From: Gnetum montanum
Taxonomy: Eukaryota; Streptophyta; Gnetopsida; Gnetales; Gnetaceae
Direction of reading: 5' to 3'
Assembly (NCBI GenBank): GCA_015680685.1
Contig: MNCI01015866.1
Span: 111,784-175,783, forward strand
Length of the DNA stretch: 64,000 nt
Shown: positions 1 through 11,573 of the stretch, piece by piece
How positions within the stretch are numbered: the stretch's first letter is position 1
Layout of the letters: the number at the start of each line of letters is the position of its first letter
The notes under the pieces: generated by a model
The model's input: the letters and a program-made list of their open reading frames with translations, nothing else
Database searches by the model: none
Told to the model about the DNA's origin: nothing
Made by a program: the position numbers and the translations under genes

Positions 1-40
1 TGGTTGAGTGTAGGAGTATTCATTGCTCATCACTAGCTAA

Positions 41-960
41 TGAAATTAAAAAGTTTAATGCATCTAGGAAAATCAGTCCATCCTTTCCTAAATTCATAGT
101 ATCATAGAATGGAAAACTACACACTAAACTTATATGATGGAGGACTAGAAAACATAGAGGCAATGTGATGTAAATTTGCCAATGAAATTAAGAAGTTTAA
201 TGCACCCAATAAAATTTGTGTGTATCCTCTCCTAAAAGCATGGGATGGTATAGTGGAAAAATACATACTAAACTTATATGATGATGAACTCAAAATACAT
301 AGAGGTGATGTAATGTAAACTAGTCGATAAAATTAATAAGTTTAATACACTATGAAAATTCATGTGAATCCTCTTCTAAAGTCATGGAATGGTAGAGTGG
401 TAAAACATATCCTAAGCTTATATGATGGTGGACTAGAAAACACATAGAGATGAACTGATGTAAACCAGCTAATAATATTAAGAAGTTTAATGCATCAAAG
501 AAAATTTGTGAGCATCTTCTTCTAAAGTCATGGGACAATAGAGAGGAAACAAACACAATAAAATTATATGATGGTGGACTAGAAAACACAAAAAGGTGAT
601 GTGATGTCAAGTAGCCAATGAAATTAAGAAGTTTAATGCACCCAAGAAAATTCATGTGCATCCTCTTCTAAAGTCATGGGATGGTAGAGTGGAAAAACAT
701 ATACTAAACTTATATGATGGTGGACTGGAAAACACAAAGGTAAGGTGATGTAAAATAGTTGACGAAATTAAGAAGTTTAACCAACCCAAAAAATATGTGT
801 GTGTTATCTTGGAAAGTCATGGGATGCTAGAGTGGAAAAACACATACTAAATTTATATGATGGTGAACTAGAAAGCACATAGAGATGATGTGATATAAAC
901 CAACAATTATGAAGTGTAATGCATCTAACAAAATTCATGTCCTCTTCTAAATTCATGAGA
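41..960. repeat. ~145-bp tandem repeat array, about seven degenerate copies
   Basis: A phrase close to 'aaattaagaagtttaatgca' recurs near 41, 184, 328, 474, 620, 765 and 903, so the period is about 138-146 bp. Each unit also carries the phrases 'catgggatggtagagtgg' and 'ttatatgatggtggact'. Copies differ by scattered substitutions and small indels, as in an old satellite or a tandemly repeated non-coding segment. The array is cut at 990 by the G1 LTR and resumes at 12434. Short ORFs across it have no supporting features. Confidence 0.85.
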
Positions 961-990
961 TGGTAGAAAGGACAAACATACACTCAAAGT

Positions 991-1822
991 TGATGAAGCA
1001 TCTTCTCTAATTTGCACCAATGGGATGTCGTTGACATAATCTTGTTGATATAGTCACATCAATGCATGGTTTGATGCATTGGTGTGACCCCATTGATGTA
1101 GTATCTAGTTGCATTTATGACATTCATTGCTTAGTATCTTAGCAAAGCTCTTACTTTTTTATCGTTTGAGAGTTAGAATATTTTCTAAGTGCTTGTAGTA
1201 GGAGTGAATAGTATATGGATTTTTATTTGAACATTGATGTACCTAAGCACCTTGGTGGGACTAGCAATAAAAGCGAGTTTTCTTCACAAACCTTGCAGCA
1301 TTTGGAATTAGATTAATAATTAGTTAATGAATTTATTATTTGAGAAATTTAGTTTAATGCATTAAATTAATTAATTAATTAAAGATAATTAAATCACCTA
1401 AGTATGACCACTTTGAGCATACATTTAATGGTTGGTAATCCCAGTAGTGCCTAATGCTTGATAACCCAGTAGTGTTGTAACATGTTTAGAATGTGTATAG
1501 AAAGTGGGAACAGATGCTTATTTTAGGATTTGTTAAGAATTAGTTAGTTATTAGATTAGTGAAATATTTAATTACTTTATTTTCTTGCACGTAGATGACT
1601 TAAATCTATAAATATAAAATGATAAAATTCATATGCCTCAGTTATAATTAAGCATACACTTGCACTTCACAAGTGAAATTGAGATGACAAGGATCATGTA
1701 TTTTGATATTAACTTCCTAGACCCATTGTAATTAGAGGACTAAAGTTTGGAATACAACTAGATCACTTAGTGAACACTAGTGATTTGTATGGTTGGTTGT
1801 AGGGTATACTCACTACTCATCA
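991..1822 (+). repeat. G1 left LTR (LTR A)
   Basis: It aligns along its length with 11574-12433 (same start, same end, same internal phrases such as the 'ttaattaattaatta' region). It is 832 bp against 860 bp in the right copy. Part of the difference is loss of about 28 bp that contains the TATAAAT box of the right copy; the corresponding point is near 1107-1112. It ends immediately before a primer-binding site, which makes it a 5' LTR. Confidence 0.85.
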
Positions 1823-1823
1823 T

Positions 1824-1856
1824 TGGTGTCATTGCCGAGGATTGAACCTGGGTCAT
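1824..1856 (+). promoter_or_regulatory. Primer-binding site complementary to tRNA-Asp
   Basis: The sequence starts 'tggtgtcattgccgagga' and continues 'ttgaacctgggtc'. This matches, with several transitions, the complement of the 3' end of plant tRNA-Asp (TGGCGCCGTTGCCGGGGA, then the T-arm). The match extends past the usual 18 nt into the T-loop region. tRNA-Asp priming is typical of Athila-type elements. Confidence 0.8.
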
Positions 1857-3000
1857 GTGCATGATAGGTGGAAAAAATTAAATGTGCATATCCATTTGTT
1901 GAGGTGTTTAGGTCATTGGTTCTCTTAGGCTCATGGAAAGGTTTGATTTTTTGCATGTTGACTAGTAGTTTCTTGTTTGGACTTTCAAGTTTATTTGTTA
2001 ACATGGCCCCAGAAGGAAAGGTTTTGTAGATAAAATAAGGTCTTTCTCTCAATGTTTGGAACTTGGTTGTTTGTGGTACATTTGTGGGATTCTAGTACAG
2101 GATCCTATCTCTCAGTTGAAATTTGGCTTTCCTTATTCTCAGGTTAGGTCATTGCTTATTGTATAACTTGTGCAACTTGTTAGATGAAAGGGCTAGCAAT
2201 CAATTCTTGTTTAGTAAGTTAAGGTTCATCGATCTTTCTTTTTGTGCTAAACTTTGATCAAGGTTAAGTTCATAGGTTATTGATAATGTATGGATCTTAG
2301 CTTAAATTGGAAGTGTTGGCAGTTTTCCATACATAAGCTTATAGGGAGAGTAGCCAATATGAAGTTTCCATTTGGGGTGGTAGGCAAAAAGGGCATCATT
2401 GAGTTTTGTGCTAAAATCCCTCCTATATTTACTAATAGTTTTTATTATTATCTTTGTTATTTTCCTATTTGTAACCTCTACTTGACCATTGGTTTGAGGG
2501 TGGTAGCATTTTGTTAATTTATGTTCAACCCCCAAGCGTTGCATGAGCTTTTGAAAGGTAGTGCCTATAAAATGAGTACCATTGTCAAAAATAAGTGCAC
2601 ATGGCACACCAAACTTATTTACAACATTTTTTTGTACAAATTGAGTAGTCATAGAAGATTTATAGTTGGTAACTACTACTACTTCTACCCATTTCATGCA
2701 ATAGTCAACAACAACTATGATGTACACCTTTATATTTGCATGGGTGTGATGATACCTATGAAGTCAATCCCAAGATGTCGAAGGACTCTAGTGGTTGGAT
2801 CTATTGCTAATGTTGCTCCATATAAGTAGTCATCCAACCATCATGTTGGTAGCATTTACAAGAGTAGATAAATTTATGAGCTTCCCTAAAAAGTGTTAGC
2901 CAATAATACCTTGCCATGAGGATCTTAATGGACATGCATCTCCTAGCATAGTGGCCCCCACAAAGACCCTTGTGAGCATCTTAGAAAACATGCAATTGAT
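1857..3000 (-). pseudogene. G1 integrase (pol C-terminal part), decayed
   Basis: The zinc-finger region near 2830-2900 reads HKFIYSCKCYQ, where a cysteine of the HHCC motif appears replaced by tyrosine. The core ORF (2727-2302) carries the three catalytic acidic positions: Asp in VVDYCMKW, Asp in FDNGTHF and Glu in GQVEVTN. It also has the YHPQTNGQ signature of plant Gypsy integrases. The C-terminal part (2052-1860) has PSGAM and VNMQKIKPFHEP, typical of the end of Athila/Tat pol. It would insert cDNA into the chromosome; stops and frameshifts between blocks make it a pseudogene. It ends abruptly at the primer site of LTR A. Confidence 0.8.
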
Positions 3001-3289
3001 TAGCATTAGGAACATACCAACAAATCATGTCATCAATGCACACCTTATAAAGATGTCTCTTAACCTTCATGAAGCATTTCTCTTAGTGAATATACTATTG
3101 TTTCTTTTGGTGATCCCACGCTTATTGCATATTCTAAGTGAGAAGATAGGTGAGAATGCCATCATACTAGTTAAGTTCATTGAGAATATATTTAGTTACA
3201 TCCCTAACAAAGAGGAGTTTATTAAGAAATTAATTTTATGTGGGCTCTTCTCCTCTTTTTTGTCTCATCGTAACCGAGACAAGTGATCA

Positions 3290-4480
3290 ACAATCACATT
3301 CTTGATCCCCTTTTGATCTACCATCATAAGATTGAATTCCTATAAGATCACCAGCCACCATATGACATGGGGGCTCACTATTAATTTTTTCATTAGGAAC
3401 TAGATTGCATTATGGTCTATGTGCATGAACACCTTATACCTAAGCACATAGTGCCTAAATTTATCCAAGGCAAACAGCATTGGCATCAATTCTTTCCCTA
3501 TTGTTGTATAATTTAGTTGTGCACCCAAAATGATTTGGCTCACACAGTGGATATAGTAAGGATGTTTCTAATCATCCAACTACATAATCATGATTTCCAA
3601 GGCATAATTTGATGCATCCATCATGATGTGGAAAGTTCTAGACCAATCATGTGCTTATAGAATTGGAGTTTCCATGAGCTTCTACTTGAGATGCTGGAAT
3701 GCATTCTCACATTTCTTGATCCAAACAAATAGAGTAACTTTCTTTATTAGCTCTACTAATAGTTTAGCAATCTTAGAGAAATTCTCTATAAATCATTAGT
3801 AGTAGTTAGTCTATCTAAGGAATGACCTCATGTCTCTGACTATTTTTGGCTATCTAGTAATTCCTTAGATTACCCTTATTTTCTTAGGGTCCACCTCAAT
3901 CCCTTTTTGAGAGATTCTTTGCCCCAAAATAATGTCTTTCTAGACCATCAAGTGTTTTTCTTGATAATTGAGCCTAATTTTTCTTTCAATACACCTTTTC
4001 AGCACTTGCTCAAGATGGTCTAGGGCTTACTTAAATGTAGTACCATAAGTAGAGAAGTCGTCCATGAAGACTTCCACCTTGCTACCAATCTGCTATTGGA
4101 AGATTCTTAGGACAAGGCATTGGAATGTTATAGGGGCATTGCATAGGCTAAATGACATCTTTCTGTATGCGAAAGTCCCCTGGGGATTTGTGAATATAGT
4201 TTTAGCCTAATCCTCTGGTGTGATTTGGAATTGGTTATAGTCACCATAACCATCTAGAAAGCTATAGTAGTAAAGCCTAGAAATGGTGTCTAACACGTAG
4301 TCTACAAATGACAATGTAAAGTGATTTTTGAAAGTTGCCATATTCAAAAACTTAAAATTGATGCAGATCCTCCATTTGCCACATTTCTTTGGCACTATCA
4401 TAAGTGGACTAACCCACTTGCTATTTGTAATGGGATAGATGAACCTTACCTTGAGGAGCTATTTAATCTTCATATTGATG
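3290..4480 (-). pseudogene. G1 reverse transcriptase-RNase H, decayed
   Basis: The ORF at 4401-4207 reads VPKKCGKWRICINFK followed by FLDGYGDYNQFQI, a form of the Athila signature FLDGYSGYNQ. About 150 bp further on (4076-4049) the minus strand reads VEVFMDDFST, the catalytic Y/FMDD box of plant Gypsy RT. Degenerate RNase H sequence follows down to about 3290. RT and RNase H copy element RNA into DNA in virus-like particles. Several stops and frameshifts interrupt it. Together with the integrase it is the most complete pol in the window and could represent the helper for the gag-only families nearby. Confidence 0.8.
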
Positions 4481-4918
4481 ATCTACTTTAGTTCAGGGTT
4501 CAATCACCACTACGGCTACCTCTTTGGCTTTATCAAAGGATCTATGTAAATGCAATTTTGGAATATCCTGGATCAATCCTAGGGAGTTCAAGATATGACC
4601 AAGCAAAGGTTGTTGGCCATTTGGTGACTACTTTCAACAACTTCTTTCTCTACATAGGACCAAGGTTAGCATTGATGATAATTGACTTTCCATTATTTAG
4701 AAAGACATATTCCATCCTAGCTGGTAAATGTTTCAGGTCAAGGGGATCCTATTTGAAGCTTTCTAGGATCTCCAACTCTACCTAGTTTGTTTCATCAATT
4801 TCATCATCAAAGAGTTGGTAATGAACTTGCTCTAGTTCACCCATGCCTTCAACATAGGCACTTGTAAGGCTCTTAGTTGGTTGCATGCACATTGTTGAAC
4901 TACTTTCAAGATTAGTTG

Positions 4919-5281
4919 TTAATCATGAAATGCCCTCCTATTTATGGCTATTGCACTAAGACACCTTTGAATTTCTATCACATCGGCACACTGGCTACAT
5001 GCTATGATTTTTGTGCTTTTCACTGTCCATAATTTCTGCATGTAGCTACATCCTATGTCATTGTACGCAATGCATAGAATGTGATCTATCTTTATCTCTC
5101 CAAAATCAATTTCCTTGAAAATATCTAAGGAAATGTCTCTAATTCTCAACCATGCATCAATGGTGCTCAACCATGTTCTTCCCATGATGGTTGGGAAGTT
5201 TTCCTTGTAGTTATCAATACAAATCACCAAGTTAGTAGGATAGAACCACCCATAGATGGTGGTCATAATGTCCTCCACCAA
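4919..5281 (-). pseudogene. G1 retropepsin-like protease, C-terminal part
   Basis: The 120-codon minus-strand ORF contains NFPTIMGRTWLSTIDAWLRI. It is homologous to the G3 protease (NFPIIMRRAWLSIVDA) and the G5 fragment (FPIIMGRAWLSIMNA), a shared signature of aspartic proteases in this lineage. The active-site D-S/T-G should lie just upstream, near 5400-5500, where the frame is broken. It would process the Gag-Pol polyprotein. Spacing from the RT upstream in coordinates fits a normal gag-pro-RT order. Confidence 0.7.
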
Positions 5282-5639
5282 TCCTAAGGAAATAATGATG
5301 GACTGATATGCTAACTCAAGATGAATGTTATTTTTCTTTAGTGGAGGTAGGTTCTAGGCTTTGTACATTTCATGGAAAATCAAACTTCAACTAGAACGTG
5401 AGTCCAAAAGATCCTTGCAAGGCTCATTCCCAAGGATTTACAAATAAATGATGGGACTCCCAGGATCATATCTTTTCCTGGGAAGGTGATCAACCTTAAT
5501 CTAATCAATTACCACATGGCTCAACATCATGGTATTCACTTTGGGAGGCATTTGGTTTAAGGTATTCTCGAAAAATGAAGTAGAGGATGAGAAAGAACCA
5601 AGGTCATCAGTCACAAGTGTATGTGAGGCCTTTGAAGGA

Positions 5640-7320
5640 CTCATGGTTTAGAAGAAATGTGTTTCTCAGGGTTTATTTTTCTAACCACTTGGTTGATGAG
5701 CCAATTGTAACTTAATAGGCCTTATGACATTTCTTTATTGTAGCTAGGCAGGAATTTCACCCTACATGGAAGGAGCTTGTGGAAGTTGAGTTAAGGGTAG
5801 ATGTATAGGTGCAAAAGGATGAGGAGGATAGAATGAAAATGGGGATTTCCCTCTTGGAGATTAAGCACTATAATATTTAGGAGGGTAGTAGTAGTGCTAG
5901 AATGATGTGTGACTAGAAGAGTCATGCAAATAAATTGATTGTTGAATGTAATACCCATAGAGATCTAGCTACTAGTAAGGGTACTATTGCCTAGGTGGTA
6001 GCATCCCCCATGATTGGGGTGTTGCCACTACTGGTACTGCTTATGAGGTTGGTGTGGAGCTCCACTGAGATAGTAGGCTTGTTGTTGGTGGAACTATCTA
6101 TAGTTGTCTTGAGGATAAGACAACCTCCTAGGTGCTTGTCTTCTTGCTAATCTAAGATTCAAAGCATACACCCCAAACTCCTACAAGTGTGACACGATGG
6201 GACAACATCCCTTAGCATGTTCATAGTGGTAGATGTCACATCCACCATCATCATCTATTTCAGACTCTGCAACCTCCTCTACGATAGTAGCTTTGCTTTT
6301 ACCCCTTTAATGGGCACATTTAGCTTCTTTCATACTCCTTTGGTAATGATTGCTACTTTGCTCTTTTGAAGCTTTAGCAATTTTAAGAGTAGATTGGAAT
6401 TTTTCATCCAAAGAATCCTAGATTTTATCTACCTTAGCTAATATTTTAGAAATAGATATAAGGTTTTATGTTGCACCACTTGATCAATCAATGCCTCCTA
6501 CTTGTTACAAAATAGAGCTTTCCTTTTTCGGATGGAATGATCCTAGTTATACTCCTCCATACTTTCCCTTTTTTGCAACTTACCTTCTTCTTTAACCACA
6601 TGCCCAATTAGCCTTTGGACATAATGGTCTCTAAGTTTTTAAAGTCTCCCTTGGGCATAAACCTCAAGAGTTCTTCATATTTTTGTTTGAAGTCCATCTA
6701 TGATATGGCAAAGATATTCCCTTTGAGAAAAGCCATGGCCTAGGCATCTATATAACATTGATTAATATTTGTCCATGGCCACATCTAAGGATCCATGTGT
6801 TTATTGTCCCTACCCTTAGATCTGCTTTTTGAGATTGGACACTTGAGAGTACATCTAATACTTGTCGTTGAAGAGCTCAAGCATCATACTCCATCATCTA
6901 ATTGATTCCCATTCTAGGGATCAATACTAGCTTTCAACCTCCTTAATGAGTGTCTATGAAAATAAATTTAGCTTTTGCCATTCATTTTCCACATTCTACA
7001 AGGCACAAGCATAGTGAAAGGCTTGTAGATGATTATATGGATCTAAGTTGTTTTCCCCTTTCAACTTGGGGATATTTCTCATATCCAACCATTTGATTTT
7101 GCTATCATTCACATGCCTCATTGGGATTCTCATAGCCTCTACAATGTTCAACATTTTTCTAGTTGCAAGCAAAGGCTCACTAGCAAATTCTACATTTCTA
7201 GTATCTACAATTCTACATTATTAGGACACTAGAAAATTTGTCCCTCCATGCCTTTGTTGATTTGATGTATGCTCAAACAACAGCAGAGAATCAACCCTAT
7301 GAGAAGAAGTCATTTTAGCT
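5640..7320 (-). pseudogene. G1 gag, heavily decayed
   Basis: Minus-strand fragments around 6990-6600 carry gag-like sequence (FKQKYEELLRFMPKGDFKNL). Near 6250-6190 lies the zinc knuckle CDIYHYEHAKGCCPIVSHL, a degraded version of the CEVCYYDHPKGRC knuckle of G2 and G3. Between about 6190 and 5640 the frame is tyrosine- and proline-rich (YYPPKYYSA), matching the linker of G2 and G3. Gag would form the particle and bind element RNA. Stops, many of them TAG, break it throughout, so no start codon can be assigned. Confidence 0.6.
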
Positions 7321-7433
7321 TTGAAGAAAAAACTAGTGTGCTTTTACTATTATCATTATTTCTAATGATTACGACTTTCAACATCTTTAAATAATTTTGC
7401 TAAGTCCTAGATAGAGCACATAGCCAACTAAGG

Positions 7434-7452
7434 TCCTTGACAATGATGCCAA
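7434..7452 (-). promoter_or_regulatory. Second tRNA-Asp-like primer site (minus strand)
   Basis: On the minus strand the LTR end 'ctcatca' is followed by 'ttggcatcattgtcaagga', a mutated TGGCGCCGTTGCCGGGGA. It lies directly before the inverted gag, the normal place for a primer site. Confidence 0.7.
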
Positions 7453-8205
7453 TGATGAGAAGCAAGTGTACCCTACACCCAACCATACGAATCACTAGCA
7501 TTCACTAAGCAATCTATTTGAATTTCATAGACTTTAGCCCTTTAAGTACACTAGGTCTAGGAAGTGAATCTAATTAACGTGATCATTGCCTTCTTAGTGT
7601 CACTTGTGAAGTGCAAGTGTATGATTAAGTGTAACTAAAGCATATGATTTCTATCATTTTATATTTATTGATTTAAGTTACCTAAGTGCTAGAAAATAAA
7701 GTAATTAAATATTTAAATAATCTAATAACTAACTAATATTTAGCTAATTCTAACATAAGCATTTGTTCCCACTTTCCTTACACATCTTTAACATGTTGTA
7801 ATGCTATTGGGTTACCAAGCATTAACCATATGCTCAAAGTGGTCATACTTATGTACTTGAATTATCTCTATTTAATTAATTAATTTTATGCATTAAAGTA
7901 AATTTCTCAAATAATAAATGCATTAAGTAAATAGTAATTCCAAATGCTGCAAGATTTGTAAAGAAAGTTCATCTTTATTGCCAATCACACCAAGGTGTTT
8001 GTGTACATTAGTGTTCAAATAACAATTTGTACACTTCTCACTCCTATTGTGGGCACTTAGAAAATATTCTAACTCTTAAATGATGAAAATGTAAGAGCTT
8101 CACTAGGATACTAAACAATGGATGTCGTAAATGCGGTTGGTAAGCATGTATTTGTAAGTAAAGATAGACACTGCATTAATGGGCTCATACCAATGCGTCA
8201 AACCA
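7453..8205 (-). repeat. Third G1-family LTR (LTR B), truncated at its U3 end
   Basis: Read on the minus strand, it matches LTRs A and C from the 'catca' end back to about 35 bp upstream of the TATA position, where similarity stops near 8205. About 85-90 bp of U3 are missing. The break is upstream of the TATA box, so it does not correspond to the start of an RNA genome. Confidence 0.75.
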
Positions 8206-8580
8206 CAAACCTTAGGTCTCTAACAAAATTTTTTTTGGAAATTTTCTAACTTTAACAAGGTTTAACCAATAAAATAACATTAAAATGACTAATTTATGAA
8301 AGTTAAACCTTTCCAAAAAACTCTCATAAACATAAAATAACATAATATTAACATAATATTAAAATGATTAATCTACCATAATCACAACTTAGCCAAGTGT
8401 AACTAATCCAAGACATAAGGTACTCAAATGTTATAAAGTTACACATTCAATGCTAATCCTTGGTCGTGTTGTGATTAAAGATAGCACCTAGACCAAAGTA
8501 ACCATAAGGAAGACTGTGCCAACCAAGGGACAAGTAACCTAGAATTGAAAGGGACCAACAAGAGTAGCCCCAGGAGCAAG
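8206..8580 (+). other. AT-rich leader before the G1 coiled-coil ORF
   Basis: No gene is visible. The stretch resembles the 48400-48700 leader of G2 (shared phrases such as 'aatttttttt...gaaatt' followed by repeated 'taacattaaa'). It probably belongs to the non-coding leader of the downstream ORF. Confidence 0.4.
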
Positions 8581-11320
8581 TAGCAAAGACACATACAATG
8601 GGATCTCTTCATGAGGACCCTGAAGTAGAATATATCTAACAGATTCCAGAACCTAAAATAGAGTAGTTCCTCTGAGATGAGATGTCTGGACCTTGACCAA
8701 ACCTTGAGGTCACTTTAATGGAGGCATTTCTGAAGTAGGTTGGATTCCTGGAGATCCAGAAAATAGTTCTCCTTGAACTAAACTTTAGATCTTTCTTGGA
8801 CTTTGCCCTAGAAGAGGTTAAAGCTTAACTTTAAACTTCTCCCACCCATTCTCACATCCAATAGAGAATGATACATGGATGAAACATACCACTTCTAGAA
8901 TAATAGGAAAGGTGATGCCACAGTCAAAATCAAGGACATCTTTATGTCCTACTCAATGAAGGCCATCTTTGAGGTCCTTGAAATGCCAAAAACTTGGGCA
9001 ACCTTGGTAAAGATATTAATGCAAGTAAATCTTGAGGTTAAGAAGGAGTGGGTCCAGTGGTGCTATGGTATTGACTGTAAAGAGTTTTGTGCAGTAATTA
9101 TGGTAGAGCATGCATATTTTAAGACTGTAGCCTACCACCTCAATCTAATGGTGAGGCCCAGCAAGATCACAACCTTCTCTACCCATGCATACATCACTCT
9201 AAGTGGAAAATTTCTCGTCAACCTTACATAGTTGATCTATCTGGAGATGGAGAACCACTTCAAAGAAAATAAACATGGAAGAAAGGAATTCCCTATTCCA
9301 TGTCTCATCCAAAAATTATGTAAAAGGGGAGGGATAGCCTACTATTCAAATGATATCATCAGGCATACTCCTTACACCTCTTGGCTAGAAATGATGAAGG
9401 ATATGATCCCTACCAAGGTGATTGATGATGAGAAATCACTGCCACCACCCACACATGAGCAATCAATGTTAGAGTCCTACACTCTTGTTGAGTGCATGCA
9501 CAAACTCTATGAGAAACTCCTACAGTAGTAGCAAGCAAGACTAAGTGGTGGTGAATCCTCTATCTAAAAACTAGCGTTGAGTCATCTCAATGAAGTAGCA
9601 TGATCCATAACCAATATGGAGCATTCAACACCAATGTTTTCTACCCAAAGAATGTAGGTTCCCACAAGATCAAATCCTAGCATATGAGAGATAATGGTAT
9701 CTCTCTCTTAATAGGAAAAATTCCAAAAAACGTTTTAGAATGCCACTACCTTTTCTATGAATTTGGAGGAGAGTGAGAGGGAAACTTTTCTAGTCATGCA
9801 ACACCAAGGATAGGAAGTAATGGTAGAAGTGGTAGTTGATAGAGTGGCTGATGTACTCAATGCCCCTATAGCATCTATACCAAATGTTGCTATACTTAGA
9901 GACATGTAGGTGTCTGTAGGATCTGGAAGTGGAAGATTCAATGTAACCTAGCATGAGGATTTACTGGACTGACTAGTTGGAACCAGGTAACTAATTTTGG
10001 ATATATTTGATATCCTAGAAACTATTTCAATAAACCAGTTAGAGCTGCTTGAGGCCAAGGGCAAGGTTCTCATTGTCAATTCCCAACTTAAAATAGCCTA
10101 AGATGAGATTCAATGCTTAGCTATGGAAGTTGGAAAGCTCAAAGCCTACCTCACTGATCCCATAATACTTAACCAAACAATCTCAAGGGATGAAGCCCTC
10201 TAATAGCTTTAACAAAAACTCCAAGAGGTTGAGTATGCAAAGGAGTTGACAATCTTTGATTAGTCCTTAGTTGATGCCACCTCATATAACATTGAAAATG
10301 AATTATCAGAGCTTTGACAGGAGAACATAAAGCTAACTTAGAAGAACCATCACCTACAAAATGTTGAGATGCAAAAAGAATAGATGGTTGAATTCATCTG
10401 ATAGAAGTAGGAGCATCTTACAAGATAAATAATGATTTGAGGAGGTTGGTCATAGAGAATTGAAATCTCTCGATGGAGGAGGCGCGTGGCCTTCATTAGA
10501 AATCTACCATTGAAATTTCTGCCTAGAAAAATGAGGTCCTCAAGCTTGAAAGGGTCAAGAATCATTACAAAGACCAAGTTGGCCTACAAAAGGAGATTAA
10601 TGAGAAACACATGCAAATGATGAAGGCAAAGGTGAATGAAGCCCTCTAGTAGCTTCAACAAGGGGGTGATGTTTGGTAGGTCATCTTTGATGAACTAAAT
10701 GATTACAACAAGGTTGAAATTTACCTCAAGGAGCTATAGATTGAGGAGATGACAGAGTACATGAAACTTGCCAAACTTCGTTACTTAAACTTGGTAATGC
10801 TAACTGCTAAAAGGCCAAGGTTAGAATTGGAGAAACAAGTGGATAGCTCATATCTTCTATACAAGGTAGAGTTCAAGGATCATAAAGAGATCAAGTAGAA
10901 GCTTGAGATGGCAAATGCAAAACTTGAGGTTCTCAAAGTAAAGTTTTCTAATTAGAGATCAACAGTGAAGAACCTAGCCAAAATAATGAATGACTACCAG
11001 GAGTTGTAGAATGCACTCAATACATTCAGCATTGAACGTAGACAATTTGTACCTGATTTGTCAATGTTAAGAAGCTGTTCCTGGCAATGCCCTATCCTTG
11101 AGATAGTCCCATACTAGCCCACATTAGTGATGCTACATGGACAATGTATGATCATAGGAGTAAGGAGGAGAGGATGAAAGCATTGCTAGATGCTTTCCAT
11201 TTTCTTCCAAAATTCATAGCTACAACAAGATAGCCAGAACCATCACCTCAACAACCACAGGAATTGGAAATAGGAGAAAGTCCTTCAGTGCCTTAGGAGC
11301 CTCCACCGCCTAAGACCATT
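8580..11320 (+). pseudogene. G1 accessory ORF: globular N-terminus plus long coiled coil, decayed
   Basis: Open stretches at 8944-9528 encode an N-terminal globular region (KAIFEVLEMPKTW). Positions of about 10000-11200 encode heptad-rich Leu/Glu/Lys sequence (LETISINQLELLEAKGKV) with many in-frame TAG codons. The last part reads KEERMKALLDAF followed by a proline-rich tail. The G2 ORF at 48710-51484 is homologous at both ends (KAIPEVLNL and EEEKIQALLQ) and nearly equal in size. I do not recognise a family with confidence; it resembles the large extra ORFs of some plant Gypsy elements. The position just before the 3' LTR is where env-like ORFs sit in Athila elements, but no membrane segment is evident. 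Confidence 0.55.
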
Positions 11321-11537
11321 TGATTTTTTTCCTTATCTTCAACTGATCAGAGGATTTTGGTTGTCAATTTTTTGCATGGTGTTCAATTTTGTTGTCATGA
11401 ACACTAATTTTTGTAATCATTATAAATCCATATACTTGGGCACCTAGCAATTTCTTGTGTCAATTTGTGTATCTTTGGTTAGTTAATAATCTCATACCTT
11501 CCCAAAATTTTGTAAAGAGCTTGTTCCTCCTTTTGTT

Positions 11538-11573
11538 CACTCGAGGATAAGTTTTTGTTCAATTGTGGTGGTA
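11538..11573 (+). promoter_or_regulatory. Conserved pre-LTR block and polypurine tract of G1
   Basis: The block 'ctcgaggataagtttttgtt' followed by 'caattgtggtggta' ends at the 3' LTR. G2 (51637-51671) and G3 (35568-35599, 63561-63594) have the same block in the same place. The G-rich end is the expected plus-strand primer, weakened here by T substitutions. Confidence 0.65.

Larger units (their letters stand above)
1857..8205 (-). mobile_element. Inverted gag-pol plus LTR segment inside G1
   Basis: On the minus strand, reading from high to low coordinates, this segment holds an LTR truncated at its U3 end (8205 to 7453), a primer site, gag, protease, RT-RNase H and integrase. That is the order of an autonomous Ty3/Gypsy element. 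Its integrase C-terminus runs directly into the primer site of LTR A, with no 3' LTR or polypurine tract of its own. Either an incomplete second element was inserted just after the primer site, or the central part of the parent element was inverted. The shared LTR family shows that both parts come from the same lineage. Confidence 0.7.

Noticed and set aside
350-661. 103-codon minus-strand ORF in the tandem repeat
   Set aside because: It simply reads through two repeat units; repeats of similar phrases in the protein mirror the DNA period. No other unit keeps the frame.
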